Assembly: GCF_900104795.1 (NCBI RefSeq)
Contig: NZ_FNTG01000001.1
Span: 434,001 to 498,000, forward strand
Length of the DNA stretch: 64,000 bases
Direction of reading: 5' to 3'
DNA from: Burkholderia sp. WP9
Lineage (GTDB): Bacteria > Pseudomonadota > Gammaproteobacteria > Burkholderiales > Burkholderiaceae
Position numbers and translations under genes: made by a program. Shown here piece after piece: positions 8,290-17,019 of the stretch (position 1 is the stretch's first letter; each line of letters starts with the position of its first letter). The notes below the pieces were generated by a model. It made no database searches and was not told where the DNA came from. It saw only the letters and a program-made list of their open reading frames with translations.

Positions 8290-9420
8290 ATGAAAACAAC
8301 GCTGGCGCGAGCGCTGCATCATTCACTGCGCATCAAAACCGTCCGAACCGTACTCGCGGCAACGCTTGGCGCGACGCTGGCATTCAGCGCCGCCGGGGCG
8401 GCCGCCGCCACCACGCAGCCGATCGGCATCGCCTTCGTCTATCTCGGCAATCCGGGCGACGCCGGCTGGACCTACGCTCACGAGCAGGGCGTGAAGGAAG
8501 TCGAGGCGAAGTTCGGCGACAAGGTCAAAGTGACGCGCGTGGAAAACGTGCCGGAGTCGGCGGATTCGGAGCGCGTGTTCCGCGACCTGGCGTCCAAGGG
8601 CAACAAGATCGTGGTGGGCTCGAGCTTCGGCTTCCAGGATTTCGAACTGAAAGTGGCCAAGGACTTCCCGGACACCGTGTTCGAGCATGCGACCGGCTAC
8701 AAGAAGGCGGCCAACTTCGCCACCTACGACGTGCGCACCTATCAAAGCGCATACCTGGCCGGCCTCGTCGCGGGCTATACGACCAAGTCGAACACGCTCG
8801 GTTTTGTCGGCTCGGTGCCGGTGCCTGAAGTGGTGCGCAACATCAATGCATTCACGATGGGCGCGCGTTCGGTCAATCCAAAGGCGCGCGTGAAGGTGGT
8901 GTGGATCAATAGCTGGTTCGATCCGGGCCGCGAAAAGCAGGCTGCCGAAACGCTGATCGGCCAGGGCGCCGACGTGCTGATCCAGAACACCGATTCGACG
9001 GCGACGATGCAGACCGCCGAGCAGAAGAAGGTGCATGCGTTCGGCTGGGACTCGAATATGAAGAAGTTCGGGCCGAATGCGCAACTGGGTGCGTGCGTGA
9101 GCAACTGGGGCGTGTACTACACGCATCTGGTGGAGCAGGTGATGTCGGGCACATGGAACAACTCGCCGGTGTGGTGGGGGCTGAAAGAGAAGGCGATCGA
9201 CCTCGCCGACATCAACACTGAAGCCGTGTCGCCGACCGCGCAGAAAGCCTTGAGCCAGAAGCGCGACGACATCATCTCCGGCAAGTTCAATCCGTTTGCC
9301 GGACCGATCATGGATCAGTCCGGCGCGGTGAAGGTGGCCGCCGGCAAGTCGCTGAGCGATCCGGAACTGCTGCGTTTGAACTGGTTCGTAGAGGGCGTGG
9401 ACGGTACGCTGCCGAAGTAA
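8290..9420 (+). CDS. BMP-family ABC transporter substrate-binding protein
   Basis: This 376-aa protein has a Sec leader of about 40 residues ending near AAGAAAA. The mature part is of the basic membrane lipoprotein (BMP/Med/PnrA) family: PIGIAFVYLGNPGDAGWTYA, then KIVVGSSFGFQDFEL and GFVGSVPVPEVVRNINAF. Family members bind purine nucleosides or related compounds. No lipobox cysteine is visible, which fits a soluble periplasmic protein. It has GGAG six bases before the ATG. No ATPase or permease gene adjoins it; instead a zinc deaminase follows 43 bases later, so a nucleoside or nucleobase ligand is likely. Confidence 0.88.
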   Translation: MKTTLARALHHSLRIKTVRTVLAATLGATLAFSAAGAAAATTQPIGIAFVYLGNPGDAGWTYAHEQGVKEVEAKFGDKVKVTRVENVPESADSERVFRDLASKGNKIVVGSSFGFQDFELKVAKDFPDTVFEHATGYKKAANFATYDVRTYQSAYLAGLVAGYTTKSNTLGFVGSVPVPEVVRNINAFTMGARSVNPKARVKVVWINSWFDPGREKQAAETLIGQGADVLIQNTDSTATMQTAEQKKVHAFGWDSNMKKFGPNAQLGACVSNWGVYYTHLVEQVMSGTWNNSPVWWGLKEKAIDLADINTEAVSPTAQKALSQKRDDIISGKFNPFAGPIMDQSGAVKVAAGKSLSDPELLRLNWFVEGVDGTLPK

Positions 9421-9463
9421 TAATTTGCTTCGCAAATCTAACTATTATTCAAGGAGATCGCCC

Positions 9464-10006
9464 GTGAGTCTGACCGTCTCGAGCGGGGCCGCCGCTGCGG
9501 CCTCGAACTATCCGCCGCAGGGTTTGACGCCCACGCACGAGCAGATCGTGCGGCATCTGCAGCATTCGAGCCGGGTGGCCGAACGGGCGACGCTGCTAGG
9601 GCACCATCCGTTCGGCGCGGTGCTGGTCGGCCCGGACCAGGAGACGGTGCTGATGGAGCAGGGCAACGTCGATACGGTGAATCACGCGGAGTCGGTGCTG
9701 GCGCGCGTGGCCGCGTTGAACTTCACGCCGGAGTATTTGTGGAGTTGCACGCTGTACACATCGGTCGAACCGTGCTGCATGTGCGCCGGGACGATGTATT
9801 GGGCCAACATCGGCCGGGTCGTGTTCGGCATGACCGAAAAGCGCTTGCTCGAAGCGACCGGCGATCACGCCGAGAATCCCACCATGAGCGTGGATTGCCG
9901 GTATGTCTTCGATCATTGCCAGAAACCGGTGGAGGTGATCGGGCCGGTCCCCGAGGTGGAAGCCGAGGTGATGGAAGTTCAGCGCAGATTCTGGAGCGGT
10001 CGGTAG
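9464..10006 (+). CDS. Cytidine/guanine deaminase-type zinc hydrolase
   Basis: This 180-aa protein belongs to the CMP/dCMP and nucleobase deaminase fold. The zinc site is complete: the HAE motif (TVNHAESVLARVA) supplies His and the catalytic Glu, and PCCMCAG supplies two Cys. The GTG start at 9464 was chosen for the AAGGAG seven bases upstream. The product should deaminate a purine or pyrimidine base or a related amine in the cytoplasm. With the BMP-type binding protein upstream it forms a probable uptake-deamination pair; the exact substrate is not readable. Confidence 0.87.
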   Translation: MSLTVSSGAAAAASNYPPQGLTPTHEQIVRHLQHSSRVAERATLLGHHPFGAVLVGPDQETVLMEQGNVDTVNHAESVLARVAALNFTPEYLWSCTLYTSVEPCCMCAGTMYWANIGRVVFGMTEKRLLEATGDHAENPTMSVDCRYVFDHCQKPVEVIGPVPEVEAEVMEVQRRFWSGR

Positions 10007-10033
10007 CGGCGGTTTCTTACTTCCTGGTTTTTT

Positions 10034-10075
10034 CCCTTCTCCCGAGCGGCGCTTTTCGCGGTTCCGGGAGAAGGG
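10034..10075. other. Strong inverted repeat, possible terminator
   Basis: CCCTTCTCCCG (10034-10044) and CGGGAGAAGGG (10065-10075) are perfect 11-bp arms around a 20-base loop. It sits 28 bases after the deaminase stop. A T-run precedes rather than follows it on the + strand, so it is not a textbook intrinsic terminator, but position suggests transcript-end structure. Confidence 0.45.
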
Positions 10076-10215
10076 CGTCTTGCCTTGTCGCTGGCGGCGT
10101 GTCCAGGCATAGCGAGCACCTCGGTGCTCGCCTTCTTGCTCGCCATCTCGCCTGCTCGCGTAAGCCGCGCGCCTGTATCGCCGCGTTGGCGCGGCAGGCA
10201 TGCGCAACAGCCTTC

Positions 10216-10794
10216 CTAGTTCGCGGCGTCCGCCTGCAATTCCGCCGGCGCCAGTGTGGCCACGCCGCAAAACCAGCCGCCGTCATGCGGCTTGTGTTTC
10301 CATTGACTGCCGCTCTCCGTGAGCACGGCTGAGCACTGCTCGTTCACTACGATCCCCGGATTCGCCGCTGTGCACTGAAGCGTCGCCATGCCGGTGGACT
10401 GCTCAGGAGCCACGACCGGCCTGCTGCGCGAGTCCGGTTCGGCCGGTGAGGCAAACGGCTGCGGCGTCCCCGCTTGCAGGCTTTCTATCAGCTGCTGCAG
10501 TTCTTCGATGCGCGTTGCGTACCACGTCCCCAGACACGCCGAGTCACGGCAATTTGCTTCCCGCCATGCCCACTTGCTATCGCTGTCGGTGAGAAAGGCG
10601 CGCCGGTTGGCGACTCGCCGCCGGGCTTTCCAGTACAGTTGCCCGAGGGTGTCATCGAGCTTCGAGAGCGCGGGGTCGTGGCAAATCATCTTCTCGGTCA
10701 GCGAGCGCCCCTTATTGCAGTCGAAGCTCGCGGCATGGGCGAGCGGATGCGTGAGCATGAGCGCGGCGATCAGAAGCGGACGGAGGAGTTTCAT
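10216..10794 (-). CDS. LprI/DUF1311-domain secreted protein
   Basis: This 192-aa protein has a signal peptide (MKLLRPLLIAALMLTHPLAHA). The mature N-terminus SFDCNKGRSLTEKMICHDPALSKLDDTLGQLY is the first half of the four-cysteine DUF1311 domain, known from the lysozyme inhibitor LprI; the later cysteines lie in NCRDSACLG. The C-terminal third has more cysteines and is not recognised. It should act in the periplasm. An in-frame ATG ten codons upstream (10824) is an alternative start with a poorer leader. It is a single gene, divergent from the SH3 protein. Confidence 0.8.
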   Translation of the reverse strand: MKLLRPLLIAALMLTHPLAHAASFDCNKGRSLTEKMICHDPALSKLDDTLGQLYWKARRRVANRRAFLTDSDSKWAWREANCRDSACLGTWYATRIEELQQLIESLQAGTPQPFASPAEPDSRSRPVVAPEQSTGMATLQCTAANPGIVVNEQCSAVLTESGSQWKHKPHDGGWFCGVATLAPAELQADAAN

Positions 10795-11093
10795 CGCAGT
10801 CCCGGCAGTGCATGGCTTTTTCATGGAAGCGATGATCGGTCGGATTGCCGAAACATGGACGCCCGAAAAACGCGTGACTTCGACCGGGTGGTTACCAAAT
10901 CTTGCCCGGCGAAGACGCCGCAAGAATCGATTGAGGATCGACTGAACGCTTTCAGGCACGCGCCGTGCAGCGTCCTTACAGGTAGCTGGCATCGCGCGGC
11001 AACGCGATGAGTTGTGCAAGAAGAAACAATATTCATAACGCATCAGCAGAGGCGTGCCGGCGGCGGACCGCGGACGCTGAATCGGGAGAAAGA

Positions 11094-11915
11094 ATGAAAC
11101 AACACCTCGTTCGATGTCTTTATGCGGCGGCCGGCGTGCTGGCGTTGCCCGCCGTGGCGTGCGCACAGTCGCAGGCGTACACGAATGGCACGGTCAACGT
11201 GCGCGCGGGCCCGGCCTCCGACTACCCGGTCGTGACGCAACTGCCGGGCGGTGTGCCGGTGAGCGTGATGGGGTGTATCAGTAACTATGAATGGTGTGAT
11301 ATCGCCGCGCCCAATCTGCGCGGCTGGGTCTATGCGGGGCGGCTCAGCTATCCGTATCAGGGCGCCAATGTGCCTGTGATGAACTACGGTACGGTGATCG
11401 GCCTGCCCATCGTGACGTTCTCGATTGGCACGTATTGGGGCGATTACTATCGCGGCCGACCTTGGTACGGCCAGCAATCGCGCTGGGCGCATCATCCGCC
11501 GCCGCCTCCGCCGCGTCCTGACGCCGGACGGCCACCCGGAGGTCGCCCACCGGGCGGACCGCCGCCGGGACATGGAGGTGGCAGGCCGCAGGGTGGACCG
11601 CCGCCGGGACACGACGGAGGAAGGCCGCAGGGCGGCCCGCCGTCGGGACATGACGGGGGAAGGCCGCAGGGTGGACCGCCGCCGGGACACGACGGGGGAA
11701 GGCCGCAGGGTGGACCGCCGTCCGGGCATGACGGGGGAAGGCCGCAGGGCGGTCCGCCGCCGGGGAACGCGGGCGGCCATCCGCCTCAGGGTGGCGGAGG
11801 TGGTGGCGGTCGGCCGCCGGGCGGCGGAAACGGCGGAAACGGTGGGCATGGCGGCGGAAACGGCGGCGGAGAAAAGGGCGGCGGCGGGGGCCGCCCACCG
11901 GACCGGCACGGCTGA
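11094..11915 (+). CDS. Secreted bacterial SH3-domain protein with Gly/Pro-rich repeat tail
   Basis: This 273-aa protein has a signal peptide (residues 1-24, ending VACA). An SH3b domain follows at about 28-85 (NGTVNVRAGPASDYPVVTQL, CDIAAPNLRGWVYAGRL). A linker with YWGDYYRGRPWYG leads to a low-complexity tail from residue 140 made of Pro, Gly, His, Asp and Arg. The tail includes five 13-residue units of GGRPQGGPP(P/S)GHD. SH3b domains commonly bind cell-wall peptides. The start at 11094 follows GGGAG and begins the leader. The tail is probably disordered and may be variable in length between strains. Confidence 0.85.
   Translation: MKQHLVRCLYAAAGVLALPAVACAQSQAYTNGTVNVRAGPASDYPVVTQLPGGVPVSVMGCISNYEWCDIAAPNLRGWVYAGRLSYPYQGANVPVMNYGTVIGLPIVTFSIGTYWGDYYRGRPWYGQQSRWAHHPPPPPPRPDAGRPPGGRPPGGPPPGHGGGRPQGGPPPGHDGGRPQGGPPSGHDGGRPQGGPPPGHDGGRPQGGPPSGHDGGRPQGGPPPGNAGGHPPQGGGGGGGRPPGGGNGGNGGHGGGNGGGEKGGGGGRPPDRHG
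11577..11771 (+). repeat. Five 39-bp tandem coding repeats
   Basis: There are five in-frame units of 39 bp encoding GGRPQGGPP(P/S)GHD, the last ending GNA. Units 1, 3 and 5 have PPPG and units 2 and 4 have PPSG, a pattern expected if a 78-bp pair was duplicated. It lies inside the SH3 protein gene. Confidence 0.85.
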
Positions 11916-11983
11916 TCGCAACCACGCGGCCGACAAATATCAAAAAGTCACCAAAAAAGCCGTCGCGACAGGCTATTGCTTGA

Positions 11984-12038
11984 TTCGGGTTCCAGGGTTC
12001 CGCCAGGCGGTGTCGGAACCCCGCCTGCGGAACCCGAA
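11984..12038. other. Nested double inverted repeat in intergenic region
   Basis: Outer arms TTCGGGTTCC (11984-11993) and GGAACCCGAA (12029-12038) are perfect. Inner arms GGGTTCCG (11995-12002) and CGGAACCC (12014-12021) are also perfect. An alternative pairing of 11995-12008 with 12023-12035 is nearly as strong. It lies 68 bases after the SH3 gene stop and 170 bases before the GGDEF-EAL gene. It could be a terminator, a small structured RNA or a REP-like element; no T-run follows. Confidence 0.5.
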
Positions 12039-12206
12039 CAGAATGCCGTCATCTCGTCCCGGCAACTGAACCGTTTGATCCGGTGATTGACCGTCGAGAA
12101 CAAGCGGGCATTACGCGATGCGCGAAGAATAAAATTCGCGACCCTCGCGTAAACCCCGGTGTGCCGCGTACACTAAACTGCCGATGTCGGGTTAGGGGGC
12201 GCACAA

Positions 12207-14516
12207 ATGACTTGCGAAGCGACATCAGAAAACAAGACGGGAGCCGCGCCTGAAGGCATTCGCTACTGTGCGAATCTGGCCGAAGGCGTGCTCGCGTCCG
12301 AGCGCACGGTGTTGCGATTGATTACGCAGAACACACCGCTGCCGGAATTGCTCGACGAAGTATGCCGCCGCGCGGAAGCGCTGCTGGGGGAAGGTGCGTC
12401 CTGTTCGATCCTGTTGCTCGACGCCGACGGCGTGCACGCCAGGGTCGGCGGCGCGCCTTCGCTGCCCAGGCACTACAGCGCGGCCATTGACGGCGTGATG
12501 ATCGGGCCACAGGTGGGCTCATGCGGGACTGCGATGTTCGAGCGGCGTCTCGTCGCCGTCGACGATATCGAAACCGATCCGCTGTGGGCCGACTACCGGC
12601 ACCTCGCGTTGCCGATCGGCCTGCGGTCCTGCTGGTCGGTGCACTTTGAAAACGATTCCGGCGTCGTGCTCGGCGCATTCGCGGTGTATTACCGCACGTC
12701 GCGCCGTCCCAGTGCCGAAGAAGAAGCGATGCTGCGCGACATCGGCCGCAGCGTTGGTCTGGCCGTGCATCAGGACGCCATGGCGCAGCGGCTCGCGCAC
12801 AGCGAGGAGCATCACCGTCTGGTGGTCCATCACCTGATCGAAGGGATCGTCGTGCAGTCGCGCGCGGGCGTGGTGTTGGCCTGCAACCCGAGCGCGCAGC
12901 GGATTTTGCGCGCAACGCCGGAGCTCGTCGGCCGCAGTATCCAGTCGGTGATGGTGCGCGCGTATCACGAGGACGGCTCGCTCGTCACCGAGGCCGCGCG
13001 CCCGACCGCTCAGGTGCTCGCCACCGGCAAACCCGTGCTGGGTGTCACCATCGGCGTGGAGCTGATTGGCGGCGACGTCGTCTGGATCACCGAGAACGTG
13101 GTGCCGATCATCAAGCCGGGCGATACCGAGCCCAGCTCGGTGCTGATCTCGTTTACCGACATCGGACCCGTGCGCGAGGCGCAACGGCAACTCAAATTCC
13201 TCGCCACCCGCGATTCGCTCACCGGCCTCTACAACCGCGCGTACCTCACCGAGCGGCTGCGCGATCTGTTCTCGCTCGATACCGCGTCCGGCGTCGGCGA
13301 ACTGGCGAGCGTCGCCGTGCTGTTCGTCGACCTGGACGGCTTCAAGAAGGTCAACGACACCGCGGGTCACGAGGCCGGCGACTCCCTGCTTTGCAGCGTG
13401 GCGCAACGGCTCTCGGCGTGTATCTCGCCGGAGGACACGCTCGCGCGGGTGGGCGGCGACGAATTCGTGATCGTGGTCAGCGCGTATGAGAACACCGGGC
13501 AGCTGATCGGCCTCGCGCGGCGCATCCTCGACATGATCGCGGAGCCGTTCGCGGTGGCGGACAACGAGTACTACCTGGGCGCGTCGATCGGCATCAGCCG
13601 CTTTCCCGAGGACGGCCAGGACGTGGCCACGCTGATGCGCAACGCCGATTCGGCGATGTATCACGCCAAACAGCGCGGCCGCAACAACTTCCAGTTCTTC
13701 ACCGCCGAGCTGAATCAGCAGTTGCAACGGCGCTTCACGATCGAGCAATCGCTGCGGCGCGCGCTCGCTTCCAACGAACTGAGCCTCGTGTACCAGCCGA
13801 TCGTCGACAGCCGCGACGGCCGCACGATCGGCGCGGAAGCGCTGCTGCGCTGGTACAACAGCGAACTGGGCAACGTGTCGCCGGGGGAATTCATCCCCGT
13901 CGCCGAAGATGCGGGCCTGATCGGCGAGATCGGCAACTTCGTGCTGGCGCGGGCCTGCGAGCAGGTGGCGCAATGGCGGCGCACGCTGGCGCCGGAACTG
14001 AACGTCGCGGTGAACCTGTCGCCCCGGCAGTTCAACGACGGCCTGGTGGAGCGCATCCAGCGCTGCCTGATGCAATCCGGGCTCGAGCCGTCGGCGCTGG
14101 AACTGGAAATCACCGAGCGGCTGCTGATGAGCGACAGCGAAACCGTGTTGCCCATGCTGAGCACGCTGAACGACATGGGCGTGCGCATTTCCGTCGACGA
14201 TTTCGGCACCGGTTATTCGTCGCTGTCTTATCTGAAGCGCTTTCCGCTGCATAACCTGAAGATCGACCGCTCGTTCGTCGCCGGCTTGCCGGATCATCGC
14301 GATTCGATTGCGATTACGCAGGCCGTGGTGGCGATGGCGCACTCGCTCGGCATGAACGTTACCGCCGAAGGGGTGGAAACCGCCGAACAGGCGGCGTTCC
14401 TGCGCGCGATCCATTGCGACAAGCAGCAGGGCTATTTTTACAGCCGCCCGGTCGGGGCCAGTGCGTATGCGCGTAGTTTGTGGGACGCGCAGATCGGTCT
14501 GGTCGACGCTTCGTGA
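12207..14516 (+). CDS. GAF-PAS-GGDEF-EAL cyclic-di-GMP protein
   Basis: This is a 769-aa cytoplasmic signalling protein. A GAF domain at about 30-185 (VGSCGTAMFERRLVAVDDIE) and a PAS domain at about 200-325 (LIEGIVVQSRAGVVLACNPSAQRIL) precede GGDEF and EAL domains. The diguanylate cyclase motif GGDEF is intact at residues 416-420. The usual RxxD inhibitory site just before it reads SPED, so product inhibition is probably absent. The phosphodiesterase motif EALLRW is intact at 544, with DDFGTGYSSL and AEGVET downstream. It may both make and break c-di-GMP, with balance set by the sensor domains. It is a single gene. Confidence 0.95.
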   Translation: MTCEATSENKTGAAPEGIRYCANLAEGVLASERTVLRLITQNTPLPELLDEVCRRAEALLGEGASCSILLLDADGVHARVGGAPSLPRHYSAAIDGVMIGPQVGSCGTAMFERRLVAVDDIETDPLWADYRHLALPIGLRSCWSVHFENDSGVVLGAFAVYYRTSRRPSAEEEAMLRDIGRSVGLAVHQDAMAQRLAHSEEHHRLVVHHLIEGIVVQSRAGVVLACNPSAQRILRATPELVGRSIQSVMVRAYHEDGSLVTEAARPTAQVLATGKPVLGVTIGVELIGGDVVWITENVVPIIKPGDTEPSSVLISFTDIGPVREAQRQLKFLATRDSLTGLYNRAYLTERLRDLFSLDTASGVGELASVAVLFVDLDGFKKVNDTAGHEAGDSLLCSVAQRLSACISPEDTLARVGGDEFVIVVSAYENTGQLIGLARRILDMIAEPFAVADNEYYLGASIGISRFPEDGQDVATLMRNADSAMYHAKQRGRNNFQFFTAELNQQLQRRFTIEQSLRRALASNELSLVYQPIVDSRDGRTIGAEALLRWYNSELGNVSPGEFIPVAEDAGLIGEIGNFVLARACEQVAQWRRTLAPELNVAVNLSPRQFNDGLVERIQRCLMQSGLEPSALELEITERLLMSDSETVLPMLSTLNDMGVRISVDDFGTGYSSLSYLKRFPLHNLKIDRSFVAGLPDHRDSIAITQAVVAMAHSLGMNVTAEGVETAEQAAFLRAIHCDKQQGYFYSRPVGASAYARSLWDAQIGLVDAS

Positions 14517-14537
14517 GCGCGCCGGCGCTTACGCGCG

Positions 14538-14563
14538 CAAGCCTGTGCGCCTTGCCAGGCTTG
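14538..14563 (+). terminator. Hairpin after the GGDEF-EAL gene
   Basis: CAAGCCTG (14538-14545) and CAGGCTTG (14556-14563) pair perfectly around a 10-base loop, 22 bases after the stop codon. No clear T-run follows, so it may act with Rho or only stabilise the 3' end. Confidence 0.45.
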
Positions 14564-14737
14564 GCTGCGCGGGATTTCGTCGTGCGCGGGCGGGTGGGGC
14601 CGGACTCGATTGTTCGGTTTGACAAACAAGTGCCTTCGCGTTAGCGGTATTTATCCGCGAGGGCCACCTCCTTACAATCCTCCCATCGAAACGTGAATAG
14701 AGCGAAGCCGAAGCGGCGCCGCTCGACGGGAGTTGTC

Positions 14738-14926
14738 ATGCCAGCTTTGATCAGGAACCAGCTTTACCGGCCGTCAGTGCTATTACCGATGGTCGCCCTC
14801 ATGCAGGTGATGGTGTCGCAGGATTTCAACCTGGGCCAGGTCGGCTGGGTCGTGGCGTCACGTGGCGCGCAGGCCGCGCTGCAACGCTCGCGTGAATTGA
14901 TCTGCGCCGTGCATTGCCACGACTAA
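14738..14926 (+). CDS. Small hypothetical protein
   Basis: This is a 62-aa product beginning MPALIRNQLYRPSVLLPMVA, with ATG six bases after GGGAG. It has a hydrophobic patch near residues 13-25 but no convincing membrane segment or leader. No family is recognised. It stands between the GGDEF-EAL gene and the flavin reductase, both on the same strand. The ribosome site makes it plausible, but it could be a chance frame. Confidence 0.4.
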   Translation: MPALIRNQLYRPSVLLPMVALMQVMVSQDFNLGQVGWVVASRGAQAALQRSRELICAVHCHD

Positions 14927-15093
14927 GCCTCGCGGCTTTGCGGATGGTGAGAAGCAATAGTGCGGAACAGTTGGCATTCGAATGACAATTAGTCGGTGAT
15001 CAGCAAACACCGGCAACCGGCAACGCAGCATGGCGATTCGAGAGGCTGAGGGTAAGATGCTACGACATGCATCCCAGCTTCCGGAGAGTTGCC

Positions 15094-16494
15094 ATGTCAC
15101 AGCACTTCGATGCAGTCGTGATCGGTACGGGACAAGGCGGCGCGCCGCTTGCCGTGCGTCTCGGTCAAAGCGGCCGTAAAACCGCGGTCATCGAGCGCGC
15201 GGCCTTTGGCGGCACGTGCGTGAACGTCGGCTGCACGCCGACCAAATCCTACGTCGCCAGTGCTCGCGCGGCGCATGTCGCGCGCCATTGCGCGGAACTC
15301 GGCGTGCAACTGAGCGGCGCGGTCAGCGTTGATCTGGCGGCCGTCAAGGCACGCAAGGACAGGATCATCGGGCAGTCGCGCGAGGGCGTCGAGAAATGGC
15401 TGCGCGGTGCGAAGAACGTGAGCGTGTTCAAAGGTCATGCGCGCTTTACCGGACCTCATGCGCTTTCGGTTAGCGGACCGGACGGCAAGCTGCTCGACGA
15501 GCTCAGCGCCGACGAAATCTTCATCAACACAGGCACGCGCGCCGTCGTGCCGCCGCTCCACGGTCTCGAGCGGATTCCGTACTACACGAACTCCAATCTG
15601 CTCGAACTGACGGAATTGCCGGGTCATCTGGTGATTGTCGGCGCGAGCTATATCGCGCTCGAATTCGCGCAGATCTTTCGCCGCTTCGGCAGCCGCGTGA
15701 CCGTGCTGGTGCGCGGCGAACGCGTGCTCACCCGCGAGGACGCCGACTTCGCCGAATCCGTGCAGAAGGTGCTCGCCCGCGAGGGTGTCGAGTTTCACTT
15801 CGGCGTGCAGCCTTCGCGAGTCGAGCCGCATCCGCATCACCCGAACGAGCTGTGTATCGGCTTCGAGCAGAACATTCCAGCGCTCGAAGCGTCGCATCTG
15901 CTGTTCGCCACTGGCCGTGAACCGAATACCGACGACCTCGGCCTCGCGGCCGCCGGCATCACGACGGACAAGCACGGCACGATTCCCGTGGACGGCCAGT
16001 TGCGCACCAACGTGCCGGGCGTGTGGGCGATCGGCGACGTCAACGGGCGTGGCGCTTTTACCCACACTTCCTACGACGACTTTCAGATCGTCGCGGCCAA
16101 TCTGCTCGACGGCGGCGCGCGCACCGTGGACACACGCATCATGGCGTATGCGGTGTTCGTCGATCCGCCGCTTGCGCGTGTCGGCGCTTCGGAGGCCGAG
16201 GTGCGCAAAGCGGGCCGCGATGCGCTGATCGCCACCATGCCGATGTCGCGCGTGGGCCGCGCGCGCGAACGCGGCGAAACCGATGGCTTCATGAAGGTGA
16301 TGGTCGACGCGCAAAGCAAGCAGATTCTCGGGGCGGCCATTCACGGCATTGAAGGCGACGAGGCGATTCATACCTTCATCGACATCATGACGGCGGGCGC
16401 GCCGTATCCGACTTTGCAGTACGCCATGCATATTCATCCGACCATCAGCGAACTGGTGCCGACCTTGCTCGACGGGCTCAAGCCTATGAAGTGA
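15094..16494 (+). CDS. FAD-dependent pyridine nucleotide-disulfide oxidoreductase
   Basis: This 466-aa protein is of the mercuric/dihydrolipoamide reductase superfamily. The FAD site GTGQGGAPLAVRL is at residues 11-23. The redox-active pair lies in GGTCVNVGCTPTKSYV (CxxxxC). The NAD(P)H site VIVGASYIALEFAQIF and the second FAD contact VWAIGDVNG are present, with a dimerisation domain at the end containing HIHPTISE. No N-terminal HMA domain or C-terminal CC pair is present, so it is not a typical MerA. The electron acceptor is unknown. A small cupin gene follows 27 bases later and may share its transcript. Confidence 0.9.
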   Translation: MSQHFDAVVIGTGQGGAPLAVRLGQSGRKTAVIERAAFGGTCVNVGCTPTKSYVASARAAHVARHCAELGVQLSGAVSVDLAAVKARKDRIIGQSREGVEKWLRGAKNVSVFKGHARFTGPHALSVSGPDGKLLDELSADEIFINTGTRAVVPPLHGLERIPYYTNSNLLELTELPGHLVIVGASYIALEFAQIFRRFGSRVTVLVRGERVLTREDADFAESVQKVLAREGVEFHFGVQPSRVEPHPHHPNELCIGFEQNIPALEASHLLFATGREPNTDDLGLAAAGITTDKHGTIPVDGQLRTNVPGVWAIGDVNGRGAFTHTSYDDFQIVAANLLDGGARTVDTRIMAYAVFVDPPLARVGASEAEVRKAGRDALIATMPMSRVGRARERGETDGFMKVMVDAQSKQILGAAIHGIEGDEAIHTFIDIMTAGAPYPTLQYAMHIHPTISELVPTLLDGLKPMK

Positions 16495-16521
16495 GCGGTA
16501 CGCACAAGCGGAGCAGCCACG

Positions 16522-16878
16522 ATGAAGCGTGTGATGCGGAGCGGCAATCTGTTCGACCCCGGCGCGTCGGCGGGCGGGAGCGAGGGCGAGCAGGTCGACG
16601 CCCTGGTGGAGCAGGGTGGCGTGAGCATCGAGCGGATCGTCTCGATGGGGCACGCCAGCCCGCCGGGCTTCTGGTACGACAGTCTTCGCGCCGAGTTCGT
16701 CGTGCTGCTGAGCGGCGCGGCCACGCTCGAATTCGAAGGCGAGGCCGAGCCGCTTTCGATGAAGCCAGGCGATCACGTGCTGATCGAAGCGCATTGCCGG
16801 CATCGGGTAGCATGGACAAGCGACCGGGAGCCCAGCGTGTGGCTCGCCGTCTACTACCCGGACGACGCTTCGCGCTGA
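16522..16878 (+). CDS. Small cupin-domain protein
   Basis: This 118-aa single-domain cupin has the second cupin motif readable as LSMKPGDHVLIEAHCRHRV, with the first motif region around FWYDSLRAEFVVLLSGAATL. Some metal-ligand positions look kept (Glu, His) but I cannot confirm a full site. Proteins of this size are often assigned to cytoplasmic metal-binding cupins of unknown role. It follows the flavin disulfide reductase by 27 bases on the same strand. Confidence 0.8.
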   Translation: MKRVMRSGNLFDPGASAGGSEGEQVDALVEQGGVSIERIVSMGHASPPGFWYDSLRAEFVVLLSGAATLEFEGEAEPLSMKPGDHVLIEAHCRHRVAWTSDREPSVWLAVYYPDDASR

Positions 16879-17019
16879 ACACGGCACGCGGGTCGAACCC
16901 GGCCGGATCGACAAATCGTTACGGCTTCGCGGATAATCGGCAGCGGCGCGGGTCGCCCGCGGAGTGCGGGCCGCCTTGGCGCGCAACCGCATTCAACACC
17001 ATCATCAGGAATCCAATCC

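Noticed and set aside
11577..11771. CRISPR-like regular repeats
   Set aside because: The units are contiguous, in frame and encode a repeated peptide; there are no unique spacers and no cas genes.
12519..14414. A 631-codon open frame antisense to the GGDEF-EAL gene
   Set aside because: It mirrors codon bias of the real gene, has no recognised domain, and the sense protein has intact catalytic motifs.
15094..16494. Mercuric reductase
   Set aside because: The redox pair is present, but the C-terminal CC pair and HMA domain typical of MerA are missing and no mer genes are nearby.
15097..16992. A 631-codon antisense frame covering the flavin disulfide reductase and cupin genes
   Set aside because: It is a shadow frame: Arg/His-rich, spans two real genes and has no motif.
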